From Nocardioides sp. (lineage in GTDB: Bacteria; Actinomycetota; Actinomycetes; Propionibacteriales; Nocardioidaceae), in contig JAOPXM010000059.1 in assembly GCA_025965125.1 (NCBI GenBank), positions 1-62,220 of the forward strand: a DNA stretch of 62,220 nucleotides, read 5' to 3'. The notes below the pieces were generated by a model that was given only the letters and a program-made list of their open reading frames with translations, did no database searches and was not told the origin of the DNA. This document shows positions 42,774-52,719 of the stretch, piece by piece (position 1 is the first letter of the stretch; each line of letters begins with the position of its first letter). The position numbers were made by a program, and so were the translations under genes.

Positions 42774-44600
42774 TCAGCGACCTTGTTGGGCAACCCACGA
42801 GGAGTGCAGCCCGGCGTAGACGCTGCCCGCCTGGGCGACCAGTGCCGAATGATGACCGCGCTGGACGATCCGGCCCTTGTCGACGACGACGACCTCGTCG
42901 GCACTCTCAGCGGTGGAGAGGCGGTGCGCGATCGTCACCGACGTGCGCCCCGACATCAACCGTTCGAGCGCCCGACCGATCCGCATCTCGAGGGCCGGGT
43001 CGACGGCGCTCGTGGCCTCGTCGAGGACGAGCAGGTCGGGATCGGCGAGGTGGGCGCGCAGCAGCGCCACCAGCTGCCGCTCGCCGGCCGACAGGGAGTC
43101 ACCCCGCTGGCCGACGCGGGTGGAGAGCCCGCGGGGCAGTCCGGCGACCCAGTCGCCGAGACCCAGCTCGTCGGCACTGGCGAGGATGTCGGCCTCGGTG
43201 GCATCGAGTCGGCCGTAGCGGACATTGGCGGTGACGGTGTCGTCGAAGAGGAAGCCCTCCTGCGGCACCAGCACGACGCTGCGACGTAGTGACGCCTGGG
43301 AGATGTGTCGTACGTCGACGCCGTCGAGGAGCACGGCGCCTGCGGACGGGTCCATCAACCGCGTGAGCAGCTTGGCGAAGGTCGACTTGCCCGAACCCGT
43401 CTCCCCCACGATCGCGATCCGGCTGCCAGCGGCGATGTCCATCGTCACGTCTCGCAGCACCCGGGGGCCTGCTGGGTAGGAGAAGCTCACCGCGTCGAAA
43501 TGGACGTCGATGGGTCCCCTCGGGAGCGAGCGGCCGTCGGGACCCGGGTCGACGAGATCCGCCGGGGTCTCGAGGATGCCGATCACCCGACGCCAACCCG
43601 CGATCGCGTTCTGGGCGTCGGTCAGGATCTGGGTGCCCATCTGCACCGGCCCCACGAACAGCGAGACCAGGAACGCGAACGCCAGCACCTTGCCTGCGGT
43701 GATGTCACCGGCGAAGCCGAGCCAGATGCCGACGATCAGGACCCCGGCGTTCGCGAGACCTGCGGAGACGCCGCCAAGGGAGAACGAGAAGGCGGTGAAT
43801 CCCTGGGCCCGGGTGCTGGCTGCCTGGAACGCAGAGATCGCGGTGTCGATGCGTTCCTGGGTGCGAGCCTCCACGGCGTAGGACCGGACGACCGCCGCTC
43901 CGACGACGGGCTCGGAGATGGCCGAGAGCATGAACCCGACCTGGCGGCGGACCGTGCCGTAGGCGTCGGAGAGCTTGCGCTGGAAGAAGCGCAGGGAGAG
44001 GAACAGCGGCGCGAAGCAGACCCAGACGACGACCGCGAGCTGCCAGCTGTAGATCACCATGACGACCGTGGCGACGAGCACCTGGCCGATGCTGACCACG
44101 AAGAGCAGCCCCCCGAAGACCAGGAACTGGCTGACCTGGTCGACGTCGCTGGTGACCCTGGCGACCAGGGCGCCGCGGCGCTCGGTGTTCTGGGTGAGCA
44201 GGGGCAGGTCGTGGACGTGGCGGAACGCCTTGATCCGCAGGGTTGCCAACCCGCGCTCGGAGGTGGTGAACAACCGGCTCGTCATGGCGTACGACGCCCA
44301 GCTCGCGAGGGCGATCGCAGCCGCGGCTGCGACACCCATCAGCACCGTGAACGACACGTCCGGACCGCCCGGCCCGTTGATGCCCCGGTCGAGGGTCTGC
44401 TGGACGGCGACCGGCACGACCACCTGGCCGACCGACGCGAGCACCGCGAACGCGAGGGTGCCCCAGATGCCTTCCCTGAGCTCGGGCGAGAAGTGCACAC
44501 CGCGCCGGATGGTGTCGAGCGCCAGGATGTCGTCGCCGGTGTCCATCACCGTGCTGTTGACGTCGTCGGTCGGGTCGAGGACGGGGTCGGCGGTGGTCAC
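42774..44600 (-). CDS. ABC exporter half-transporter, canonical ATPase site (subunit B)
   Basis: A 608-residue type IV exporter subunit with six membrane helices (about 45-330) fused to an ATPase domain. Walker A is GETGSGKST near residue 398, the signature is LSAGERQ near 508, Walker B ends LLVLDEATSAVD near 526 with a normal catalytic Glu, and the switch His is in TIAHRLST. GTG 44600 overlaps the upstream subunit stop as GTGA, so the two proteins are made together and almost certainly form a heterodimer. Candidates for cargo are lipids, peptides or drugs; nothing in the sequence decides. The LSAGE signature departs slightly from LSGGQ. Confidence 0.92.
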   Translation of the reverse strand: MTTADPVLDPTDDVNSTVMDTGDDILALDTIRRGVHFSPELREGIWGTLAFAVLASVGQVVVPVAVQQTLDRGINGPGGPDVSFTVLMGVAAAAAIALASWASYAMTSRLFTTSERGLATLRIKAFRHVHDLPLLTQNTERRGALVARVTSDVDQVSQFLVFGGLLFVVSIGQVLVATVVMVIYSWQLAVVVWVCFAPLFLSLRFFQRKLSDAYGTVRRQVGFMLSAISEPVVGAAVVRSYAVEARTQERIDTAISAFQAASTRAQGFTAFSFSLGGVSAGLANAGVLIVGIWLGFAGDITAGKVLAFAFLVSLFVGPVQMGTQILTDAQNAIAGWRRVIGILETPADLVDPGPDGRSLPRGPIDVHFDAVSFSYPAGPRVLRDVTMDIAAGSRIAIVGETGSGKSTFAKLLTRLMDPSAGAVLLDGVDVRHISQASLRRSVVLVPQEGFLFDDTVTANVRYGRLDATEADILASADELGLGDWVAGLPRGLSTRVGQRGDSLSAGERQLVALLRAHLADPDLLVLDEATSAVDPALEMRIGRALERLMSGRTSVTIAHRLSTAESADEVVVVDKGRIVQRGHHSALVAQAGSVYAGLHSSWVAQQGR

Positions 44601-46408
44601 GAGGGCACGTCACCCGCCAGCTCGGTCTGCTGCTCGTAGGCGTTGACCAGGTGGGCATAGGAAGGGCTGCGCTCGAGCAGCTCCTGGTGGGTCCCCCGGT
44701 CGGCGATCCGGCCGTCCTGGAGGTGCACGACCTCGTCGGCGAGCCCGATCGTCGCCTTGCGGTAGGCCACCACGACCAGCGTGGCACCACGTGTGGCACC
44801 GCCGGACCCGCTGCTGAGGGCGGCAAGAATGCGGCCCTCGACCTCGGGATCGACGGCGGAGGTGGCATCGTCGAGGATCAGCAGCCGCGGCCGGCGGACC
44901 AGCGCCCGAGCGAGCGAGATCCGCTGACGCTGCCCGCCGGAGAGGGACGTGCCGCGCTCGCCGAGACGGGTGTCGAGACCGTGGGAGAGGGCCGCCACGA
45001 ACCCGTCTGCCTGGGCGTCGCGCAGCGCCGCCCAGATCTGCTCGTCGCTGACCTCGGCGCCGAGGGCAACATTGCCACGAACGGTGTCATCGAACAGGAA
45101 CGCCGACTGCGGTACGACCGACACCGACCGGGCCAGCTCACCCGGGCCGAGGTCACGAAGGTCGGTGCCGTCGAGAAGGATGCGGCCGTCGTCGGGATCG
45201 ACGAGCCGGGTGATCAGGTTGGTCAGCGTGCTCTTGCCCGACGCGGTGGCGCCGACCAGTGCGACCGTGCGCCCGGGCTCCACGACGAACGCCACGTCGT
45301 CGAGCAGCGGCTGGTCGGGCTCGTAGGCGTAGGCGAGATGCTCGACGACCAGGCGGGCCCCGTCGCCCTCCGTGTTGACGCGGCGATCGCCGTACTGCAT
45401 GTCACCGCGGGCCGCGAGGACCTCGCTGACCCGCCGGAAGCCGACGACGCTGCGGGGGAACTCCCCCAGGAGCCAACCGATCGATCGGATCGGGAAGGAC
45501 ACGATCGTCAGCAGGTAGGCAACGGTCACCACGTCGCCCGCGTCGGTCGCACCGCTGAGCACCCGCGAGACGCCCACGGAGAGGACCACCAGGACCCCGA
45601 TGTTGGGCAACGCGGCCAGGGTCGGGTCGAACGCCGCACGGATGCGACCGGCGCGGATGTTGACGTCCCGCAGCTCCTCGGCCTTGGCCGCGAAGCGAGC
45701 CATCTCCTCGGCTTCGCGCCCGAGCGTCTTGACGACCATCGCCCCGTCGAACGACTCGTGGGCGATCTCGCTCACCTCGGCGCGGAGCTGCTGGGCGCGG
45801 GTCATCAGCGGCGACGCCAGGCGCTGGTAGGCGAGGTTGGCAAGCACGACGGCCGGGAACACCAACAGGCCCACGACGGCCATGACCAGGTCGGCGACCA
45901 GCATCTGGATGATCGCGATCACCATCATGGCGACGGTGCCGACTGCCATCGGGAGCGGCGCGATGGGACCCCACGCCGCCTCGACATCCGAGTTGGCGTT
46001 GGACAGCAGCTGGCCGGTGGGGTGGCGCTGGTGCCACTCCATGGGGAGGGAGAGGTACTGGCGGGTGACCGCGCGGCGGGTGTGCGCCTGCATGCGGTAC
46101 TGCATGACACCAGCCCCGAGCCGCCGCGCCACGATGCCGACAGCACGCAGGATCGCGACACCGAGGAACAGCGCCAGGATCGCGAGGAGCAGTCCGTGGT
46201 CGATGTCGCCCTTGTCGAAGGCCGGGAGCACGACGTGGTCGGTCGACCAGCCCAGCACCCACGCGTCGGCCACCGTGAGCGCTCCGAACAACACGCTCCC
46301 GACGGTGGAGACGCCGAAGATCCAGGGTTCGCGCTTGATCGCCACGAGGAGCACGGCGAAGCCGTCGCGCGTGGTCGAACCCCGCGCCGCCCCCTGCTGA
46401 TCCGTCAC
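44597..46408 (-). CDS. ABC exporter half-transporter, degenerate ATPase site (subunit A)
   Basis: A 603-residue partner of the preceding subunit, with six membrane helices followed by an ATPase domain. Walker A is GATASGKST near residue 388 and the signature is LSGGQRQ near 491. Walker B reads LLILDDATSAVD near 511: the catalytic Glu is replaced by Asp, and the switch position reads VVAYRKAT, without the usual His. These losses mark the non-hydrolytic site of heterodimeric exporters such as TM287/288. The GTG at 46408 is divergent from the TIGR03085 gene. The pair lies inside the his/trp region without an evident link to amino-acid synthesis. Confidence 0.92.
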   Translation of the reverse strand: MTDQQGAARGSTTRDGFAVLLVAIKREPWIFGVSTVGSVLFGALTVADAWVLGWSTDHVVLPAFDKGDIDHGLLLAILALFLGVAILRAVGIVARRLGAGVMQYRMQAHTRRAVTRQYLSLPMEWHQRHPTGQLLSNANSDVEAAWGPIAPLPMAVGTVAMMVIAIIQMLVADLVMAVVGLLVFPAVVLANLAYQRLASPLMTRAQQLRAEVSEIAHESFDGAMVVKTLGREAEEMARFAAKAEELRDVNIRAGRIRAAFDPTLAALPNIGVLVVLSVGVSRVLSGATDAGDVVTVAYLLTIVSFPIRSIGWLLGEFPRSVVGFRRVSEVLAARGDMQYGDRRVNTEGDGARLVVEHLAYAYEPDQPLLDDVAFVVEPGRTVALVGATASGKSTLTNLITRLVDPDDGRILLDGTDLRDLGPGELARSVSVVPQSAFLFDDTVRGNVALGAEVSDEQIWAALRDAQADGFVAALSHGLDTRLGERGTSLSGGQRQRISLARALVRRPRLLILDDATSAVDPEVEGRILAALSSGSGGATRGATLVVVAYRKATIGLADEVVHLQDGRIADRGTHQELLERSPSYAHLVNAYEQQTELAGDVPS

Positions 46409-46502
46409 CTGTTCCGTTCCCCGTCCGTGTCCCGCGTCAACCCGACCTCACGGGAGGCTATTCCCCGCCTCCGACAGCGACCGAATCGTTGTCTCCCCCC
46501 GC

Positions 46503-46508
46503 TACTGT
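46503..46508 (+). promoter_or_regulatory. Putative -10 element, leaderless start of the TIGR03085 gene
   Basis: TACTGT ends seven bases before the ATG at 46516, and no ribosome site is present. No clear -35. Confidence 0.4.
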
Positions 46509-46515
46509 CCCGGAC

Positions 46516-47154
46516 ATGGCCCGTCCCTCCCTTGCCCGGCGCGAGCGCCACGACCTCTGCGACCTCGCGCTGGTGCTCGGCGAGGACGCCCCCACCCTGT
46601 GCGGGGACTGGGACGCGAAGGACCTGGTCGCGCACCTGCTCGTCCGCGAGAACCGGCCGGTCGCCGGCCTGGGAATTGCCGTCCCTGCACTGTCCGGCCT
46701 GGCGGACCGCGAGATGGCGAAGGTCGGGCGTCGGGACTTCGCCGTGCTCGTCGAGAAGCTGCGCGACCCGGGGCTCACGCTGTACGCGATCAAGCCGCTG
46801 GAGAAGCTGCTCAACACCCTGGAGTTCTTCGTGCACCACGAGGACCTGCGCCGTGCGCAGGACCGCTGGGAACCGCGAACGCTTGACCCGGCAGACGAGC
46901 AACGGTTGTGGAGCGCCATCAAGGGCGGCGGCAGGCTGGCGGTCCGCAAGGCCGGCGTCCCCGTCCGGATCAGGCGCAACGACGTCGCGGACGGGTCGGT
47001 GACGCTGCGTCGCGGCGCCGACCCGGTCATGGTCACGGGGCTGCCGTCGGAGCTCGCGCTGTTCCTCTTCGGGCGTGACCGCACCCGGGGACTCGAGTTC
47101 GAGGGGCCGCCGGAGTCCGTGGGGAAGCTGCGCTCGGCGGACCTGGGGTTCTGA
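46516..47154 (+). CDS. TIGR03085 family metal-binding protein (DinB/MDMPI-like)
   Basis: A 212-residue protein of the actinobacterial TIGR03085 family, related to the DinB/mycothiol-dependent maleylpyruvate isomerase N-terminal fold. It starts ARRERHDLCDLALVLGEDAP and has TLCGDWDAKDLVAHLLVREN and FFVHHEDLRRAQ, with His residues at the positions that bind metal in this fold. The enzymatic role is unknown. The family is often found next to hisF/hisI, which fits here: it converges on hisF with an 11-base gap. Confidence 0.85.
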   Translation: MARPSLARRERHDLCDLALVLGEDAPTLCGDWDAKDLVAHLLVRENRPVAGLGIAVPALSGLADREMAKVGRRDFAVLVEKLRDPGLTLYAIKPLEKLLNTLEFFVHHEDLRRAQDRWEPRTLDPADEQRLWSAIKGGGRLAVRKAGVPVRIRRNDVADGSVTLRRGADPVMVTGLPSELALFLFGRDRTRGLEFEGPPESVGKLRSADLGF

Positions 47155-47165
47155 TGAGGCGATGG

Positions 47166-47927
47166 CTAGCGCACGGGCAGACCGGCGCCGGCGAGCGCCG
47201 ACTTCACGTCCGCGATCCGCAGCGTGCCGAAGTGGAAGACGGTCGCCGCCAGGACAGCGTCGGCGCCGGCGCCGACGGCAGGCGCGAAGTGCTCCGCGCG
47301 GCCGGCGCCGCCGGAGGCGATGACGGGGATCGTGACCTCGCGGCGTACCGCCCGGATCAGGTCGAGGTCAAAGCCGTCCTGGGTGCCGTCGGCGTCCATC
47401 GCGTTGAGCAGGATCTCGCCGGCTCCGAGCTCCGCGGCACGCACCGCCCACTCGATCGCGTCGAGGCCCGACGACTTGCGGCCGCCGTGCGTGGTCACCT
47501 CGAAACCCGAAGCGGTCCCGGGCGCCCGGCGGGCGTCGACGGACAGGACGAGGACCTGGTTGCCGAAGCGGTCCGCGATCTCGGCGACCAGCTCGGGCCG
47601 GTTGATCGCGGCGGTGTTCACCGCGACCTTGTCGGCACCGGCCCGCAGCAGCCGGTTGACGTCGTCGACCGTGCCCACTCCCCCGCCCACCGTCAGCGGG
47701 ATGAAGACCTCCTCGGCCGTTCGCGACACGATCTCCATCGTGGTCGCGCGGCCCTCGAACGAGGCCGAGATGTCCAGGAACGTCAGCTCGTCGGCGCCTT
47801 CGGCGTCGTAGGTGCGGGCCAGCTCAACCGGGTCGCCGGCGTCGCGCAGCTCCTTGAAGTTGATGCCCTTGACCACGCGGCCGGCGTCGACGTCGAGGCA
47901 CGGGATCACGCGGACGGCGAGCGTCAT
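47166..47927 (-). CDS. hisF: Imidazole glycerol phosphate synthase cyclase subunit
   Basis: A 253-residue TIM barrel that uses ammonia from HisH to make imidazole glycerol phosphate and AICAR. Catalytic Asp residues are in [14 protein letters not shown] and VLSVDARR; the phosphate loops are LTVGGGVGT and [11 protein letters not shown] 47927 overlaps the hisA stop as ATGA. It is the last gene of the minus-strand hisDCBHAF operon. Confidence 0.97.
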   Translation of the reverse strand: MTLAVRVIPCLDVDAGRVVKGINFKELRDAGDPVELARTYDAEGADELTFLDISASFEGRATTMEIVSRTAEEVFIPLTVGGGVGTVDDVNRLLRAGADKVAVNTAAINRPELVAEIADRFGNQVLVLSVDARRAPGTASGFEVTTHGGRKSSGLDAIEWAVRAAELGAGEILLNAMDADGTQDGFDLDLIRAVRREVTIPVIASGGAGRAEHFAPAVGAGADAVLAATVFHFGTLRIADVKSALAGAGLPVR

Positions 47928-48658
47928 GGCTGCGGCCTCGTCAGCGCGAGGCCGTCCTCGAGCGTGAAGCGACCTTCGTAGAGCGCGGTCCCGATGATCG
48001 CGCCCTCGACCCCGAGAGCCACCAATCCCATCAGCGCCTCGAGGTCGGTGAGCTCGGTGATGCCCCCCGACGCCACGACGGGGCGGTCGGTGGCCGCGCA
48101 CACGTCCTGCAGCAGCTGCAGGTTGGGACCCTGGAGCATGCCGTCCTTGTTTACGTCGGTGACGACGTAGCGGGCGCAGCCCTCGGCGTCGAGGCGAGCG
48201 AGGACGTCGTAGAGGTCGCCACCTTCCCGGGTCCAGCCGCGGGCGGCGAGGGTTCGGCCGCGTACGTCGAGGCCCACCGCGACCCGGTCGCCGTACTCGG
48301 CGATGGCCCGGGCGCACCACTCGGGCTCCTCGAGAGCGGCCGTTCCGATGTTGACCCGCCGGCAGCCGGTCGCCATGGCCGCGGCCAACGACTCGTCGTC
48401 GCGGATCCCACCGCTCATCTCGACGCGGATGTCGAGGGTGCCGACGATCTTCGCCTGGAGCTCGCGGTTGTGGCCCCGGCCGAACGCCGCGTCGAGATCC
48501 ACGAGGTGGATCCACTCCGCGCCGGCCCGCTGCCAGCGCAGCGCAGCCTCGATCGGGTCGCCGAACCTCTTCTCGGATCCCGCGATGCCCTGCACCAGCT
48601 GGACGGCCTGGCCGTCCGCGATGTCGACGGCTGGCAGCAGCTCGAGGTAGTCACTCAT
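47924..48658 (-). CDS. priA: Phosphoribosyl isomerase A (HisA/TrpF bifunctional type)
   Basis: A 244-residue TIM barrel. Catalytic residues are the Asp in [13 protein letters not shown] and the Asp in [10 protein letters not shown], with VEMSGGIRD and VASGGI forming phosphate loops. In actinobacteria this protein (PriA) isomerises both ProFAR for histidine and PRA for tryptophan. No separate trpF is present in the trp cluster, in line with the dual role, although sequence alone does not prove TrpF activity. ATG 48658 was chosen over a GTG one codon upstream; AAGGA lies about seven bases before it. Confidence 0.93.
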   Translation of the reverse strand: MSDYLELLPAVDIADGQAVQLVQGIAGSEKRFGDPIEAALRWQRAGAEWIHLVDLDAAFGRGHNRELQAKIVGTLDIRVEMSGGIRDDESLAAAMATGCRRVNIGTAALEEPEWCARAIAEYGDRVAVGLDVRGRTLAARGWTREGGDLYDVLARLDAEGCARYVVTDVNKDGMLQGPNLQLLQDVCAATDRPVVASGGITELTDLEALMGLVALGVEGAIIGTALYEGRFTLEDGLALTRPQP

Positions 48659-48677
48659 CACAATCCTTCATGGGCTT

Positions 48678-49004
48678 TCAGGGCTTGAACAGCATCAGGT
48701 GGAGCACCGGCGCGACCAGCAGGCTGACGACCAGCGCCCCCGCACGGGCCGCCCAGTCACCGAAGAAGATCCAGACCAGCACGTTGACAGCGATGAGCAG
48801 GGCGATCGTGACGCCGGTCTGCTTGCGGCGCCGGTCCGCAAGGATGCCCGTGGGACGACCCGCCTTCGAGGGGAGCCGCGAGGTGAGGACGCGCTTGCGG
48901 GCCTCGCGCCGCTCGCGGCGCGCCTGCTCCTCCGCCCGGGCCGCGGCGCGCAGGGCCGCCTCGCGCTCGCGCTGCTCGCGTCGCCTTGCGCGCTCCTTGC
49001 TCAC
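48678..49004 (-). CDS. Small membrane protein with charged N-terminal helix (108 aa)
   Basis: A 108-residue protein not assigned to a named family. Residues 1-40 are a highly charged Arg/Glu/Ala stretch likely to form a helix or coiled coil (begins SKERARRREQREREAAL). Two hydrophobic helices follow (VTIALLIAVNVLVWIFFG and ALVVSLLVAPVLHLMLF). It is embedded in the his operon, seven bases after hisH and 19 before hisA. The operon position is striking but its role is unknown; it could tether or regulate His enzymes, or simply be carried along. Confidence 0.78.
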   Translation of the reverse strand: MSKERARRREQREREAALRAAARAEEQARRERREARKRVLTSRLPSKAGRPTGILADRRRKQTGVTIALLIAVNVLVWIFFGDWAARAGALVVSLLVAPVLHLMLFKP

Positions 49005-49011
49005 GGGACCC

Positions 49012-49662
49012 TCACAGCGAGGTCACCCAGTTGCGCAGCAGGGCGGCCCCGGCATCGCCGGACTTCTCGGGGTGGAACTGGGTCGCAGTGAGCGGACCGT
49101 TCTCCACCGCGGCGACGAACCGGTCCCCGCCGTGCTCGGCCCACGTGACCAGAGGGGCGCGGGTGCGGTCGTTGGTCTCCAACGTCCACTCGCGCACACC
49201 GTAGGAGTGCACGAAGTAGAAGCGCTCATGCTCGATCCCCGCGAAGAGCCCGGTCCCTTCCGGAGCCGACACGGTGTTCCAGCCCATGTGGGGTACGACG
49301 GGTGCCTGCAGTCGCTCGACGACACCCGGCCATTCATCGCAGCCCTCGGTCTCCACGCCGTGCTCGACCCCCCGCTCGAACAGCACCTGCATGCCGACGC
49401 AGATGCCGAGCACGGGACGCCCGCCCGCAAGCCGGCGCGCGATGATCCGGGGTCCGTGGATCTCGCGCAGGCCGCGCATGCACGCGGCGTACGCCCCGAC
49501 GCCGGGCACCACCAGGCCGTCGGCCGCCATGGCCGTGCTCAGGTCGCCGGTGAGCGTGACTTCCGCTCCGGCGCGCTCGACAGCGCGCACGGCGGAGCGG
49601 AGGTTCCCGGAGCCGTAGTCGAGGACGACGACCCGGGGACTCCCACCGGCGGTCGGGCTCAG
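49012..49662 (-). CDS. hisH: Imidazole glycerol phosphate synthase glutaminase subunit, non-standard start
   Basis: A class I glutamine amidotransferase supplying ammonia to HisF. The nucleophile Cys is in [11 protein letters not shown], and the His/Glu pair in TQFHPEKS. The first ATG/GTG/TTG in frame is GTG 49590, but the conserved N-terminus ([15 protein letters not shown]) is encoded upstream of it in the same open frame, and no standard start precedes it. A CTG at 49660-49662 overlaps the hisB stop as CTGA and has GAAGGG about six bases upstream, mirroring the ATGA/GTGA couplings nearby. Starting there gives 216 residues, the normal HisH length. I therefore mark CTG as the start, with moderate confidence. 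Confidence 0.85.
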   Translation of the reverse strand: MSPTAGGSPRVVVLDYGSGNLRSAVRAVERAGAEVTLTGDLSTAMAADGLVVPGVGAYAACMRGLREIHGPRIIARRLAGGRPVLGICVGMQVLFERGVEHGVETEGCDEWPGVVERLQAPVVPHMGWNTVSAPEGTGLFAGIEHERFYFVHSYGVREWTLETNDRTRAPLVTWAEHGGDRFVAAVENGPLTATQFHPEKSGDAGAALLRNWVTSL

Positions 49663-50270
49663 AGCGAACCCTTCGTGGACGGCACCCCGGTCTCGCGGGG
49701 GTCGACCGCCACCGCGTCGCGGAAAGCCCGGGCGAACGCCTTGAACTGGGTCTCCACGATGTGGTGCGGCTCGCGGCCTGCCAGCACCCGCACGTGCAGC
49801 GCGATGTGCGCGTGGAACGCCAGGGTCTCGAAGACGTGGCGAGTCAGCGAGCCGAGGTAGCTCGGGCCGCTACCGGCACCGAGGACGACGTACTGCTGGC
49901 CTTCGGGCTCGCCGGTGTGAACGCAGTAGGGGCGCCCGGAGACATCGACCACGGCCTGCACGAGCGCCTCGTCGAGCGGGACCGTCGCGTCGCCGAAGCG
50001 GCGGATGCCGACCTTGTCGCCCAGCGCCTCGCGCAGGGCCTGGCCGAGCACGATCGCGGTGTCCTCGACGGTGTGGTGGGCGTCGATGTGTGTGTCACCC
50101 TCGGTCTGCACGGTCAGGTCGACCAGCGCGTGCCGGGCGAACGACGAGAGCATGTGGTCGTAGAAGCCGACGCCCGTGGAGATGTCGGAGCGACCAGTGC
50201 CGTCGAGGTCGACCTCGACCAGCACCTTCGACTCCTTGGTCTGCCGCTCGATCCGTGCAGTCCTACTCAT
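49659..50270 (-). CDS. hisB: Imidazoleglycerol-phosphate dehydratase
   Basis: A 203-residue manganese enzyme for the dehydration step after HisHF. The metal-binding motifs are [30 protein letters not shown] and [13 protein letters not shown] with [12 protein letters not shown]. It is monofunctional, without a phosphatase domain. ATG 50270 overlaps the hisC stop by eight bases. Its TGA lies inside the proposed hisH start (CTGA). Confidence 0.97.
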   Translation of the reverse strand: MSRTARIERQTKESKVLVEVDLDGTGRSDISTGVGFYDHMLSSFARHALVDLTVQTEGDTHIDAHHTVEDTAIVLGQALREALGDKVGIRRFGDATVPLDEALVQAVVDVSGRPYCVHTGEPEGQQYVVLGAGSGPSYLGSLTRHVFETLAFHAHIALHVRVLAGREPHHIVETQFKAFARAFRDAVAVDPRETGVPSTKGSL

Positions 50271-51393
50271 CTGACTTTCCTTCTTCCATGACCTGCATCA
50301 GTGCCTGCTTGAACGCTGCCATCTCCTCGGCGGTGCCGATCGAGACCCTGAGCCACCCGTCGGGACCGACCTCACGGATCAGCACCCCACGGTCGAGCAA
50401 CCCCTGCCAGACAGCATGACGGTCCTCGAACGTGCCGAACAATGCAAAATTGGCATCGCTGTCAGCGACCAGCAGGGCCTGCTCGCGCAGCCATCCGACC
50501 GTCTTGTCTCGTTCGGCGCGCAGGACGTCGACCTGACCCAGCAGCTCGGGGGCGTGCCGAAGGGCCGCGAGCGCGACGGCCTGGGTGACGGCACTCAGGT
50601 GGTACGGAAGGCGGACGACGCGGATCGCATCACAGATCTCGGGCGCGGCAGCGAGGTAGCCGACCCGGGCTCCGGCCAGCGCGAACGCCTTGCTCATGGT
50701 GCGGGTGACGACCAGGTTGCGGTGGCGTGGCAGCAGCTCCAGGGCGCTGGGCGTACCGCTGCGCCGGAACTCGCCGTACGCCTCGTCGACGACCACCAAC
50801 CCGCCCGGCTGATAGCTCGCCGCCGCCTCGCACAGCATCGTCACCGCCTCGGGTGGCAGGGCCGTCCCGGTCGGGTTGTTCGGCGACGGCAGCAGCACGA
50901 CGCTCGGCTTCCTGTCGAGCACGAGATCCCGGGCCGCGTCGAGGTCGAGCGAGAAGTCGCTCTCCCGGTGCCCGACCACCCACTCGGTGTTGGTGTCGCG
51001 GGCGTACTCGGGATACATGGAGTACGTCGGCGCAAAGCTCAGCGCCACTCGCCCCGGACCGCCGAAGGCCTGCAGGATCTGCAGCATCACCTCGTTGGAC
51101 CCGTTGGCGGCCCACACCTGCGCGGACACCAGGCCGTGGCCGAGGTAGGCGGCCAGCGCCTCGCGGAGCTCGACGAACTCGCGGTCGGGGTAACGGTTCA
51201 GGCTCCCTGTCGCCTCCGCGACAGCGGTGGCGACGTCGGCGACGACCGCGTGGGAGGGACCGTACGGGTTCTCGTTCACGTTGAGCTGGACAGCCACGTC
51301 GAGCTGGGGGGCCCCGTACGGCTGCAGGCCGCGGAGCTCCTCGCGCATGGGAGGCCAGGCTGATGGCTCGCTCGCGAGCCGGTTCGCTGTCAT
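50263..51393 (-). CDS. hisC: Histidinol-phosphate aminotransferase
   Basis: A 376-residue class I/II PLP aminotransferase, glutamate-dependent. It has [12 protein letters not shown] near the N-terminus, [14 protein letters not shown], the VVDEAYGEF Asp, and the PLP lysine in [18 protein letters not shown] 51393 lies five bases after the hisD stop. Some members of this family also act on aromatic amino acids, but operon position supports the histidine role. Confidence 0.96.
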   Translation of the reverse strand: MTANRLASEPSAWPPMREELRGLQPYGAPQLDVAVQLNVNENPYGPSHAVVADVATAVAEATGSLNRYPDREFVELREALAAYLGHGLVSAQVWAANGSNEVMLQILQAFGGPGRVALSFAPTYSMYPEYARDTNTEWVVGHRESDFSLDLDAARDLVLDRKPSVVLLPSPNNPTGTALPPEAVTMLCEAAASYQPGGLVVVDEAYGEFRRSGTPSALELLPRHRNLVVTRTMSKAFALAGARVGYLAAAPEICDAIRVVRLPYHLSAVTQAVALAALRHAPELLGQVDVLRAERDKTVGWLREQALLVADSDANFALFGTFEDRHAVWQGLLDRGVLIREVGPDGWLRVSIGTAEEMAAFKQALMQVMEEGKSDE

Positions 51394-51398
51394 GGTGG

Positions 51399-52712
51399 TC
51401 AGTCCCGGAACCGGACGCGGACGGCCGCGCCGTGGCCGGGCAGGTCCTCGGCCTCGGCCAGGGTGACCACGTGGTCAGCCACCTCGGCCAGGGCCTCGCG
51501 TGAGTAGTCGACGACGTGGACGGCCTTGAGGAACGCACGCACCGACAGGCCGGATGAGTGGCACGCGCATCCAGCCGTCGGCAGCACGTGGTTGGAGCCG
51601 GCGCAGTAGTCGCCGAGCGAGACCGGCGAGAACGAGCCGACGAAGACCGCTCCCGCGTTGCGCACCCGGGCGGCCACGGCCGTTGCGTCCTCGGTGTGGA
51701 TCTCCAGGTGCTCGGCTGCGTAGGCGTTGACGACGTCGAGGCCCTGATCGAGGTCGTCGACCAGCACGATGCCCGACTGCCTGGCCGAGAGCGACGTGCG
51801 GATGCGCTCGACGTGGCGGGTCACGGACACCTGCTTGTCCAGCTCGGCCTCGACCTCGTCGGCAAGGCGTTCGGACGGCGTGACCAGCACGCTGGCTGCC
51901 ATCGGGTCGTGCTCTGCCTGGCTGATCAGGTCGGCGGCCACGAACCCCGCGTCCGCGGTGTCGTCTGCGAGCACCGCGATCTCGGTCGGGCCGGCCTCGG
52001 AGTCGATGCCGATCACGCCCTTGAGCAACCGCTTGGCTGCCACGGTGTAGATCGAGCCAGGCCCGGTGACGAGGTCGACGCGGCGACAGGGCCCGGCGCC
52101 GTACGCGAACATCGCGATCGCCTGCGCGCCACCCACGGCGTACACCTCGTCGATGCCGAGCAGAGCGCACGCCGCGAGGATCGTCGGGTGCGGCAGACCG
52201 CCCCCGAACTGCTTGAAGGGAGCTTTCTGGGGCGACGACGTGAGCGCGATCGAGTCGACGCCGGCGACCTGGGCCGGCACGACGTTCATGAGGACACTCG
52301 AGACCAGCGGCGCGATGCCCCCGGGGACGTAGAGCCCCACGCGCTGCACCGGCACCATCCGGTGGGTGACGCGTGCCCCGGGACCGAGATCGGTGGTCAC
52401 GTCGTGCTCGAGCTCGGCCTCGCAGGTGAGCCGGAGCCGACGGATCGACTCCTCCAGGCCCGCCCGGATGGCGGGGTCGAGGTCGGCCAGGGCGACCTGC
52501 ATGGCTTCGGCGGGCACGGTGATGCCGTCCTGCTCGACGCCGTCGAACAACGCGCCGAACTCGAGGATCGCCTCCACTCCGCGGTCGTGGACTGCGTCGC
52601 AGATCGGCCGGACGACATGGATCGCGGCCTCGACGTCGAACTCGGCGCGCGGGAGTACGGCGCGATAGTCGACAGGAGCAGCGGCTCCACGCAGGTCGAT
52701 CCGGCGAATCAT
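51399..52712 (-). CDS. hisD: Histidinol dehydrogenase
   Basis: A 437-residue NAD-dependent zinc enzyme performing the last two oxidation steps to histidine. Family segments are [74 protein letters not shown] and [13 protein letters not shown], including the zinc and catalytic His residues. ATG 52712 has no ribosome site but TAGAAT seven bases upstream. It is the first gene of hisDCBHAF. Confidence 0.97.
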   Translation of the reverse strand: MIRRIDLRGAAAPVDYRAVLPRAEFDVEAAIHVVRPICDAVHDRGVEAILEFGALFDGVEQDGITVPAEAMQVALADLDPAIRAGLEESIRRLRLTCEAELEHDVTTDLGPGARVTHRMVPVQRVGLYVPGGIAPLVSSVLMNVVPAQVAGVDSIALTSSPQKAPFKQFGGGLPHPTILAACALLGIDEVYAVGGAQAIAMFAYGAGPCRRVDLVTGPGSIYTVAAKRLLKGVIGIDSEAGPTEIAVLADDTADAGFVAADLISQAEHDPMAASVLVTPSERLADEVEAELDKQVSVTRHVERIRTSLSARQSGIVLVDDLDQGLDVVNAYAAEHLEIHTEDATAVAARVRNAGAVFVGSFSPVSLGDYCAGSNHVLPTAGCACHSSGLSVRAFLKAVHVVDYSREALAEVADHVVTLAEAEDLPGHGAAVRVRFRD

Positions 52713-52719
52713 GGTGCCG

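Noticed and set aside
49012-49590. hisH as a truncated gene or pseudogene beginning at GTG 49590.
   Set aside because: The frame is open upstream and encodes the conserved N-terminal strand, so the gene is whole; only the start codon is unusual.
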